Part shown: piece after piece, positions 11,350 to 21,763 of the stretch
How the letters are laid out: every line of letters begins with the position of its first letter
How positions within the stretch are numbered: the stretch's first letter is position 1
Source: Epiperipatus broadwayi
Lineage: Eukaryota > Onychophora > Udeonychophora > Euonychophora > Peripatidae
Direction of reading: 5' to 3'
DNA length: 64,000 nucleotides
Assembly (NCBI GenBank): GCA_028023455.1
Contig: JAQFVV010006508.1
Coordinates: 393,501-457,500, forward strand
Made by a program: the position numbers and the translations under genes
Notes under the pieces: model-generated
What the model saw: the letters and a program-made list of their open reading frames with translations, nothing else
The model's database searches: none
What the model was told of the DNA's origin: nothing

Positions 11350-11725
11350 GTATATATAGGCAAAACTCTCCATACAATAGTGCCACTCAATGCAAACCAG
11401 ACTAATCAATGGATAACAGACAGCTTGTGAATAAAATCCTTATCTAGTGTCTACTCATCCAAAATCCCAGACTAGTTTTTGGTTTGTGGCCTTTGTCAGT
11501 GAGGAACTTTGGATTTGAGAGTACTGCACTTAGATCTTAGGATTGAATGCAACTCTCCAGAAGCCACCTTTTATTTCTATTTAACTACAAAACTATGAGA
11601 ATAAAATTAAAAACACTATAATATTTTTAGTATATGCTGATTAGCTTATATAGTCATATAGGTCTAAACTCAGTTGAGTACCCATATATTTTGGTGTCTT
11701 TGGTTCTTTAATAACCATAATAACC
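11350..11725 (+). repeat. Repeat unit A of the A/B/C family
   Basis: It begins ggcaaaactctccatacaat and ends near tggtgtctttggttcttta. It is homologous over its length to the reverse complement of unit C (12085-12435) and, for its first two-thirds, to unit B. Shared landmarks are taatcaatgga, ctccagaagccacc and cttatatagtcatatag. It follows the PLE-D GIY motif directly. Confidence 0.8.
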
Positions 11726-11754
11726 ACTATGCTATTATGCAGGATTAATATTAA

Positions 11755-12075
11755 ACCACTAAACATCACATGATCATCATTTTTTATTCTTCACATAACT
11801 GTTATTAAAACAGGAAAAACTCTCCTTATAATATTGCTACTCAGTGCAATCAAGAATAATCAATGGATGTCAGAAGGCTTGAGCATATAATTCTTGGCAA
11901 GTGTCTACTCAGCCAATATTCTTATACTAGTTTATTGCTTGTGTTCTTCATCTGTGAGGAATTTGGATCAGAAATCACTGCACCAACACTCCAGAAGCAA
12001 CCGTTATCTCTATTTAACTACAAATCTGTGAGATTAATAATAGTAATAATAATAGAATAGTGATAGCTATGGTCA
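11755..12075 (+). repeat. Repeat unit B (direct copy)
   Basis: It contains acatcacatgatcatc, aaaactctcc, taatcaatggatg and ctccagaagcaacc in the same order as A, with a shorter end. Together with C it forms the arms of an inverted repeat of about 720 bp. The open frame at 11863-12060 falls within it and looks incidental. Confidence 0.78.
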
Positions 12076-12084
12076 TTAAAGGAT

Positions 12085-12480
12085 CAAAGACACCTAAATG
12101 TGTGGCTACTGAACTGATTTCAAATCTATATGACTAAATAAGCTAATGAGCTGAAATTGAAAATATTATTGTGATTTCAATTTGATTCTCTGAGTTTTAT
12201 AGTTAAGAGGAGATTATAGGTGGCTGCTGGAGGGTTGCATTTGATCCTAAGATTTAGATTCAGTGCTCTCAGATACAAAGCTCCTAACTGACAAAAGCCT
12301 CTAACCAGAAACTACTATTGAGATATTGGATTAGTAAGCAACAGATAGAGATTTTATGCACAAGCATTCTGGCATCCATTGATTACTCTGGCTTGCAATG
12401 AGTGGCACTACTTTATTTATGGAGAGTTGATAACAGTTATGAGAAAGCATAAGAAATAGTGATCATGTGATGTGAAAGTA
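12085..12480 (-). repeat. Repeat unit C (inverted copy)
   Basis: Its reverse complement matches unit A from actctccat to gtgtctttgatccttta, and matches the extra outer section of B (catcacatgatca...taactgtta). A short related copy lies at 39148-39236. The family has no coding capacity and its mobility class is unknown. Confidence 0.8.
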
Positions 12481-12833
12481 TATATAGGCCAGAATAATTT
12501 TTGCCAAGTTAAAGAACAAAGGTCTGTAAAAGTAGAATTAGAAATAAATATATTAGTTCCGCTTTCTATAAAGATGAAAGAGACATGGGTCACATGATCA
12601 GTTTTGATGGGAGTAAGATTTTGTTTTCTTTGAAAGAAATAAAATAAAAAGAAATAAAGAATATTTATTAATAGAAATTTATAATTCTATAGCATTTAAT
12701 TTGTTTAAGTTCTAATAATATTAAGGTTGTGTGGACATAAGTGGGTATACTGGATATGTAGTATAATTTTGTTGTTAACATTTAGTCCTTCACACTTGAC
12801 TATTTTCTTGTAGCAGGGAAACCATTGGGTGTG

Positions 12834-12935
12834 TTTTGCTATTTATTGTTGTAGAGCGTCGTACAATATATATATATATATATATATATATGATAAACAA
12901 AAATGCAAGTTAAAAATTTTGCTATTTATTGTTGT

Positions 12936-12970
<35 letters not shown>

Positions 12971-12993
12971 AAACAAAAATGCAAGTTAAAAAA
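12834..12993 (+). repeat. Tandem duplication of a (TA)n-containing unit
   Basis: ttttgctatttattgttgta, then TA, then gataaacaaaaatgcaagtt occurs twice with a period of about 83 bp (12834 and 12917). The first copy has an extra gcgtcgtac before the TA tract. Confidence 0.88.
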
Positions 12994-13002
12994 ACTTGCT
13001 AA

Positions 13003-13219
13003 CGCTTGTATTTATGTCCACAGATGGTGTTCTACCAAAAACACCGATCAAGCATATGTTTTGTTTATATAAACGTCAGAGTAGCTTGAAATCATGATCT
13101 GAAAGTGGAATTATAGTTAGAGATAGTGAATGCTACTCTGACATTTATGTAAACAAAACATACGCTTGATCGGTGTTTTTGGTAGAACGCCATATGTGGA
13201 CATATATATATATATATAA
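13003..13219. mobile_element. Hairpin element 1 (long foldback)
   Basis: The left arm from 13003 (gcttgtatttatgtccac...) and the right arm ending at 13219 are reverse complements over about 75-90 bp, with few mismatches. Shared sequence includes gttctaccaaaaacaccgat and gtttatataaacgtcagagt. The loop is about 45 bp. The right arm carries an expanded (TA)n where the left arm has ttgtattta. Confidence 0.88.
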
Positions 13220-13252
13220 GCATTTATTTTATAGGGTCTGTATACAATTGTA

Positions 13253-13381
13253 ATTACCTTTGAATATCAGCCTTTCAAGCCAATTGTGCAAATGCTTTGT
13301 GAGTGTTAAATAATAAATGAATTATTTAACACTTGTAAAGCGTTTGCACAATTGGCTTGAAAGGCCGATATTCAAATGTAA
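13253..13381. mobile_element. Hairpin element 2, related to family P
   Basis: The arms 13253-13314 and 13321-13381 are reverse complements with about five mismatches and a 6-base loop (aaatga). The arm sequence atcagcctttcaagccaatt resembles the family P arm (cctttcaagctaattgagca) at 9.3 and 9.9 kb. It ends at a (TA)n tract. Confidence 0.88.
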
Positions 13382-13456
13382 TATATATATATATATATAT
13401 ATATATAATAAATAAAGTTTTATATCTGTATTCGTTTCAGATATATATATATATAT

Positions 13457-13692
13457 ATATCAAAATACAGTACAATTTACATAAATTATATTATTTTAGA
13501 AGTACTTTCGACTATACGCCAATCATCAAATGTTAAGATAACAGAATTGTGGGAAATCTGAATTGAACTATGGGTATTGTTAAAGGTTGTCTCGTTTTGA
13601 TTATTCAATGTTGTATAGTTGATAAAGACAACAAAATGTATAGTCAAAAGTACTTCTAAAATAATATAATTTATGTAAATTGTAATGTATTT

Positions 13693-13697
<5 letters not shown>
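13457..13697. mobile_element. Hairpin element 3, (TA)n on both sides
   Basis: The left arm 13457-13516 and right arm 13639-13697 are reverse complements over about 58 bp. Both contain ttagaagtactttcgacta-type and tacataaattatattatttt-type sequence. The spacer is about 120 bp. Both outer ends pass directly into (TA)n (about 13440-13460 and 13695-13781). Confidence 0.9.

Positions 13698-13781
<84 letters not shown>
13695..13781. repeat. (TA)n microsatellite
   Basis: About 86 bp of pure TA beginning at the end of hairpin element 3. Confidence 0.95.
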
Positions 13782-13785
<4 letters not shown>

Positions 13786-13797
13786 TTAACCTCTGAT

Positions 13798-14250
13798 GTT
13801 ACCAACAAATATCAATTATTACTAATTGACAATCCCTGAAAACAAAGTATTTTTTTTTATTTAACCTATAGTAATACTTTTATATGTGGTTGTTATCGAA
13901 GTAAAATGAGTCATCTTTTGCTTCAAATCAAAGTTCTTATATGGATTTAAAGCCAGAATGCTAATATTTATAGGTGTGAGAATGTGAAAAAATAGCTTTT
14001 TACTTGATATCCTGCAAATATAATTTTAATTCTTCAAAGATATGTATATATTGAACTAAATATTTTCATAGATTGTTAATATAATAAATTATAAAAATAA
14101 GGTAATAATATCCATTTAATATAGAAATAAGATTTTATTTTTAATATTACCAAGAAATGATCAATTATTAATAATTGACAATTGTAATGCCAAAACAATT
14201 TTTTCATTAAACCTAATATATATTACACCTAATATACTATATGTGGATAC
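13798..14250 (+). repeat. Two diverged direct repeats about 350 bp apart
   Basis: 13798-13890 and 14149-14250 share taccaa.aaat.atcaattatta.taattgacaat, then a poly-T/tt.attaacct block and tatatgtgg. They look like an old duplication. Confidence 0.6.
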
Positions 14251-16534
14251 TTTTTTTTTCTATTAACCATTATTAATTATATTATTTAACAATTTCAATA
14301 AAAATTGAAATAATATTGGACTATAGATTTCAAGAATGATAAGGTAATGATCTGCTTGTATTTAAAAATAAAACATAGTTCTAATTCATTATTTTAAAAA
14401 ATGATGTTAAGCAATGTAATGATACAGAGTGTATTAATATCAAATCTCTTATAAAATGTCACATAAGTTTGTGAATTTGAGAGCATTTTTGCATCAGAGC
14501 AACTTTATATAAATTGCAATCTGACAAAATTGATATTTCTGATAAGCATGTAAATGATATACATCAGTCTGTCAAACATTTAAAGAAATATTATGCATGA
14601 AAACAGAAATGTTAGAAAAGATAAAAACAAGTCTTGAAAATAAAAATGGAAATAAATATTCAATTAAGTTCAATGTTGGATTTATATAATCCTAATTTGA
14701 AAAGATGATTAATCCTTTGGAGGATCCTTATGAGATGACTCAAAGCTGCTTCAAGTAGTTTGAATTCCGTTATTTTTAATGCTATGGTAAAGATTTTGCA
14801 CCCTTTTTAAAGATTAAAAAAGTTCCATAAGATGCTGCCAACACTTGAATTATTTTACAAGTAAAAATCAATAAAACTGACATCAAAAGTATAACAAAAG
14901 AAGTAGGCTGGACATTCTTCATTTTGATTGGATGTAACCATCAAGCGCAAAGAAAGCCACTTGTCAAAGCCACTCGTCAAAATGAAACTACTAAGATTTC
15001 TTTTCTTTCATTTCAGCAGTGATAAACAAATGTATTAGACCATTTTACAAGTATTTTTAATGTATTTTTTGACATATTATAAATTATTTTGATAAAATAT
15101 GCTAAAAATAAAATAATTTTAAAAAAATAGTTAAGTCTTTAGCAAAAATTATTTTCTTATCCATGCAACATAAAATTGACCAAGAAATCATTGACATCAT
15201 CAAACTATTTGGTTGGTCAGAAATATTTGTTTTCAATTTGCTGCCATTATCAAATATTTTTAAATTATAAATGAAAATTTATTTTTGAAATAACTTTCAC
15301 TCATTTTCATAACTTGACAAATTATTAATATACTTTTTACAAACGAATCTAAAGTGAATATAATATTAAAAGATGAATATATTTTGACAGTTGAGTTTTT
15401 GATTTGACCAATTAAAAGTTTAGACTTTTACCTCACTCGGCCAATAAAGTAATCAGTTCTCAATTGGTTATCATAGAAAATTCAACTTGTCTAATCCCAT
15501 TAATGCAATAGAATGCAGCCAATTGGATTCTTCATACATATACCTTGGTATAATAAAATTAAGTTTGAAGACAAGAGTGGCACAATATTCACTTACTGAT
15601 TGAACAAATCTTTCTATATTTTATAATTATAAAAACTAATATGAACATTGTTCTGATGCTAGTATTATAAGGTAATTTGTGAAAAAAAATGATAGAAAGC
15701 TTATTAAAATTAACATGGGATGAATTGAAAATGTAATAGCATTCAAATAAGTAAAAAAAAATAACATAACTGTGATATACTGTGCTTTGTTTTCATTTTG
15801 TAATCATTATTAGGACAAAATATATTGAATATATATTTGGTTTACTTAATTAAATTTTATTTTTTGCTATTGCAATGTTTTAATACCAATGTATAATATA
15901 TAAATAGTATATGATTAGAGGGCAATTTGAAAGTTATAATTGTCATTTGTTAATCTGCTTTCAAAACATATTCTATTTAACAATTTAATAAAGTTTATTC
16001 AAACTTCTTTGATTTAATAATTGCACAATCTGTACTCAAGTTACAATCTTTAGTGTCTATATAAAATTATTAAATCATAGATAAAGGTGAATTTCATTTT
16101 TATTGATTAAAGAATATTTTGCTGACAACATATTGAAATTGTTGGACATTAATGATATTGGTATTGTTTAAGATTTGGCTGTAGTGCTTTATTATTTATA
16201 TATCAAAAAGAGTTTAAATTTAAAAGTATACACATTTATATGGAAAAATGTGTTCACCATTTCCTATGATCATTGACATTTGTCAGTGATTTTTGTAAGG
16301 TGAAAATGGCAAGAGAAAAGGAAGAATTTCAACAGACAAAATTGATCTTGAATCCAATATTTGTGAATCTGCACTATTGTTGTACAAATACTAACGTTGA
16401 ATGAAACTGAAGAAAATGATATCTAATCAGCAACTATTTATACAAAATTGCATTGAATAATACCATAAGGCAGGAAAAATATTTTTTTATCTTGTCTAGA
16501 AAACATAGAAAACAAAATTCATTTTTGTCTTGCA

Positions 16535-16537
<3 letters not shown>
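14251..16537. other. AT-rich interval, nothing identified
   Basis: No domain, RNA gene or clear repeat was recognised in this stretch. Confidence 0.4.

Positions 16538-16602
<65 letters not shown>
16538..16602. repeat. (TA)n microsatellite
   Basis: About 64 bp of TA. Confidence 0.95.
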
Positions 16603-16604
<2 letters not shown>

Positions 16605-19600
16605 TAACCTTCATCTCGTGCATCCTCACTTCCAAATAATATATGATATGAAATAAAACGGGTTCTATCTCAGTTAATAATTGATAACTAAAATATTCAT
16701 CATTAAAATTAAAATATTTCACTAGCTCAAATTTAAAATACGAATAAGGTTTAGTTTATAAAATAAATTAAATAAATATTTAATATTTTCATGAGACTTG
16801 AAGTGAAAATACAGGTGACAAGATAGATTACATTGAGCCAATATCCCACAGGATACTATCTCAATGGCATAAGAACACTACCCCCCCTTATTACTATTTC
16901 AAATAACAAACTCATAGTATTCTTATGACTTTAATAACTTCTACTCACTAAGATTAAACTAATAATTAAGTCTTAATCTTCTATTTGTAATAATATAGCT
17001 CAATATAATAATCTCAGGTTCATAAAGTTTTTTTCTAAGTTAATAAAAATACAGTAGTAAAATATGAGAAGGGATTTTATGTCATAATCTACTACACTGA
17101 AACTAATAATAATAAATAACAGTAATAATTTTCTTCATTGTTTAACTAATTCTGTATATCTTTTCTTTTTACTATAATTTTATTACCATAATAAAAAAAT
17201 GAAATAATATAATATGATCTTATATCTTCATATAATGATATAATAAATATGTGGTAGCATTTTAATAATCTGACAAACAAAATATGTGTGGCAACTGATA
17301 ACATATAATTTAATATAATATTGTGATAACTGATTTATGACCAATAAAATAATGTAAGATTATGATTATTTAATTATAATGAATACCAATAAAATATTTT
17401 AAATTTTTAAAATAATTCTCTATTTATCTTTTGTGCAAAATTATATATTTGTTTCAATTATTATGCATATATCGTGATTTCATGCAGCGATGTGGAGAAA
17501 TAAATAACTTGGACACAAAATTTTTGAAATAACAAAATTTAACAAAGTTTATTACTAACAATAAATAAATAAACAATTTATTTACACTATTTACAGTGGA
17601 TATCCTTAACTTTTTTACTTTACAGTTTGATCTACCGGGTTATAAAAAAAATAATTTATATTTCAATTATATCTTTATTTAGATTTAGGACAATATTAAA
17701 AAAAAATGTTACTATTTGGTTTCTAATTATGATTAACTTATTACAAATATATTTATCTACTTTATTAGTAACAGCATTTTATCCTTAATATTATTAAACT
17801 TTCTTATTTTAAAAATTCATACTTAGAAAACATTCTATAGAAAACAAAATTTTATAATGAGTATGGGTTTCTCAAAATATTAAAAAAATTTCATCTTGCA
17901 AAGTCAAAGATGTTACACAAAATATTATCCAAAAATTCAGTACTAGATTTTAATATTTATCACACAATGTTTACTTAATCATAATATATTCTTTTTTAAG
18001 CCTTATTTTAGTATGATATAAGTGTAATCATCAATATATTTCTGTTAATCAATAAACAAAAAATATACTATGCATATTGTTTACATAATTTACTTTGTAC
18101 TATTGTATCTTAAAAAAATATGCAATACTTATTTTTCTCTTAAAAAAATAATACTAAAACATTTAAAATTATTATCACTTTAAAGAAAATATCTTTGTTT
18201 AGATACCTTATATTAAAAAGTTTATATTTCATTTCCGAAATAAAATTCAAAATATAGTCTATGATTCTTTTCTTTTCTTAGGATACTTTGGATCTTCAAT
18301 TTTAAGTTATAACATCCTATTCCTTATAAGCAAATAAACCAATCTCTTACAAAACGATAGCATAACCTAAGTTCTAAATTATTTATCATTTCTCTTAAAC
18401 ATATCTTACTAATTGATGCAGTTACATGAAATAAAGATAGCGAAAACAGATGCATAGGATTAAGGAAGAAAGCTAGAGTATTACTCTTAAGATATCTCAA
18501 AATCATGGCACAGTGCGAAGAGGTATGACATTTACCTGCCCAATATCCTCTAGTATGGGGACAATGTTAAAGCTATTTCTTCAGCTTTATTAGAACATCA
18601 AATATTTAAAGAAATATAAACACTGTCCAAATAAAATGTGTATCAGTCATAGGGCTTTGTTAACTATGCTGATATTCACGTAAAGACTAAATATTATTTC
18701 CATTCCTTATAATATCCTATTTCTTAAAACATCATCTTGGTTTCCTGTTCACTAAGTACTTCCAAGCCACTATCTCAACATTATTTCTCAAGATTTTCCA
18801 CATCTTACATCGATAAATAACTATCTGCATTTACAAAACAATAAATAAAATTCATTAATAGTTAAACAATCTAGCTGTTCCACAAGAAAAGTTTGCTTAC
18901 TTCATTATTCTATTTGTCTAATCATGTACAATCTACTTAGACAATATTTGAATATCCAATAATATAAAAATTTTAAAAGAATCACATAACTGTTTGTTAT
19001 ATGTTGGATTATATCACTAATATAAAAAAAATATTGTCGTATGCATATTTTCAAATCAATCCTATCTCATAATGTTTTTTTAAAATGTTGTATGAAATGT
19101 GGTACATATAAGTAAAAAAAAACTTTTACACTTCATTCTTACTATCCATAGATGATCTAAAGAAAACACAAAAAATATACATTATAAATTATCAATAGTT
19201 ATTATTATTACCAATAACCTTTATATGATCATCATGTTCAGTAGGTTTCCTTTATCCACTTGAGTATTGCAGATATAAAAAAAATTCACACCCATACACT
19301 TTATATTAAAATATTTTTAGCTAAATTATTAGATTGTTATATTATAAAATTTTAATATTAATAAATTAATGTTTTATGTTTTCCTAATCTTAAATAAAAA
19401 TGTAGATTTAAACTAGGTTAACAAAATAAAAGGAATCAAAACTATAATTACATAATTTCTTGATGATAGTTCCTGATAAGTCCAAAATGTTTATTATTTT
19501 CTCTAGAGTTTTTTAAAAATGTTCTCCTCCAAGCGCGTTAAAGTTTAAAATAAAAATAATTATTAATCCATTTAGTAAAATTTATAGAAAATAATCCTTG

Positions 19601-21461
19601 GTTTTAGTATTTAGGATGATAATTATTAAATTATAATATTAATTAATCCCCGTGAAACTTCTTTTAAGTATTTTCTCTGCTGGCATATCCATGCATATTC
19701 CATCTAATTTAGCTTTAGTTATCCGATAAACTTTTTAGCACTATTTGTATTTTTATGGATCCATCTTTTATTCAACTATATGTTCACTTTTTATATATAA
19801 GTTTCCTTCTTAATACATTTAAACTTTCATTTAGTATTTTTATACATAACTTTAAAAAATAAAAAAAATGTTACCTTCAGAAAGGATATAACATTTTACT
19901 CCTTTTGATATAATATTATATAAAATAATTCATGCAATATACAATTCTCTTATTACTATTTAAAAAATAAATCTTAGATAAACTTATAAATAATACGTTT
20001 CAATACATTTTTTAGACTCCATATAATGTCCGAGCTGTGTTTTTTTTTATGTACCAAAACAGTTCATCGGTGAAGTATTAATGAAGCTGTATCAATAAAT
20101 ATTTCAAATGTTTTTTTTAGTATTACAACTTCAATCCATTTTATTTCATAGTATATCCATCCTTTACTGCGAAGCTTAGGTTAATCTTTTAGATAAAATA
20201 TGACTGGTAAGTACTTTAAAAATTAGAAAATCATTTCCACCAATTTTCTAAATTATTATATTTTAAAACTCTCTTTTGCAAAAAAATACTTTTATAAATT
20301 ATCAATTAGTTTTTTGCAAAATAAAATGATAAGAAAATACTAAAAAAAAAATTGAATAAAATAAAAATTTTAAAATACTATCTTTTTGATAGTTATAATT
20401 TACCTTTCTCCAGTTTCAATACATTATTAATCTCCCCCGATAAATTAGTTATGATGATATTTATAGTCTTTAAGAATACCTTATCCTATTGGTTAATTCT
20501 TACTTTAGCTTGAGAACAAATTTACAATTTTTTAGTTTATAATAGAATTAAATTTAAAAATTAGAAATCGTGACATAATGAACCTAAAATATTATTTAAA
20601 ATACAACTTTTAATTCAATTATAACTTTATTTTAATTATTTTAATCTTTTAAAATGACTTTTAAAATAACATTTAATAACTTATTCCATTTCTTAATATT
20701 CAATTTATCTATTTTTATTTAAATAAAACATTTAATTTTTATATTATGAATGTATTTGTCTTTATTACAGTATTTAAAACATTACATACGATAGTTAACT
20801 TAATATTTAATACTATTTACTTTTATGATAGGCAATAATTCTATCCAATTCTATAATATAACTTTTAAAATATTTTAAACTTTGTTATTATTTCAAAAAA
20901 AGCGTGTGTGTGATTGTATGTAATATACAAGTCACATTATTAATAACTTTGACAGACAAATTTTAATCTATTTCTCTGCCTGGACTAATAAAATTGATAC
21001 ACTTATTATATTATATAAAAAAATTATAAAATTTGGAAGAACAATTTAGAAAATATAGAATTAGATATAATTTTCACCATCACAAAGTTTATTTTAAGAT
21101 ATACTATTTTAATTTTGACTATTTAAATATGATTACAAATTTAAATACTGTATTTATTAACTTGTCAGTTTTTAAACTACTAAAATTGAATTTATTAAAT
21201 ATCTTTTTAATTTTTATAGCTGTGTTATTTAATATGGCCAACTTTTACAACCATATGAAACAATATTTTAAGCTTTATATAACTATTTTTTTAAATAATT
21301 CGCTATAATTTTATATACTACATATTTGCTTTAGCTTCAAATTGTACTTTAAGGATATAATTGACTTAATACAATTACCATATTAAAAGAACATATTCTA
21401 AATTTAAATTTTTTTAGTAATTGACTGTTATGAACTATTACCGACCTATAGAAAAGGGTGC
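16603..21461. other. Long AT-rich interval, nothing identified
   Basis: About 4.9 kb with no recognised coding region or repeat boundary. Short open frames (for example 18324-18506 and 21033-21308) have AT-rich random composition without a recognisable domain. It is one of the least repeat-dense parts of the window. Confidence 0.4.
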
Positions 21462-21489
21462 AATATATATATATATATATATATATATA
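21462..21489. repeat. (TA)n microsatellite
   Basis: A short TA tract. An anonymous 225-bp stretch separates it from the next tract. Confidence 0.9.
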
Positions 21490-21714
21490 AGCCAACAGTG
21501 TTAGTATAAAAATGTCTGTTCAACTAAGAATCCTCACAATGAACTCCAGAAAGAACTTTGACTCTGAAACATTTCATTATTGATGAATATACTTATACAT
21601 AAATGCTAAAAACTATTTATACATTAGACTGATATCCAAATTATTAGTAATTTAATTTTTATTTTGTGACCACCTTTGATTATATACATTAGTTTTCTAG
21701 TTAAAAAATGAATG

Positions 21715-21715
<1 letters not shown>

Positions 21716-21760
<45 letters not shown>
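21716..21760. repeat. (TA)n microsatellite at the start of family R
   Basis: TA tract ending exactly where tgtaacccctcaac begins. Confidence 0.93.

Positions 21761-21763
<3 letters not shown>

Larger units (their letters stand above)
11020..11362 (+). pseudogene. PLE-D linker and start of GIY-YIG nuclease, interrupted by a SINE
   Basis: The frame reads RIVNKNWNLFGIKKISCKMG then NNLLNNTKKICNKK then VMYIMACFCKNVYIG. The last stretch is the VYxIxC...YIG core that opens the GIY-YIG endonuclease domain fused to PLE reverse transcriptases. A 124-bp SINE sits between YIMACF and CKNVYIG, and removal of one copy of the duplicated target leaves the reading continuous. PLE similarity ends soon after YIG (about 11362), where the A/B/C repeat family begins. 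Confidence 0.72.
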
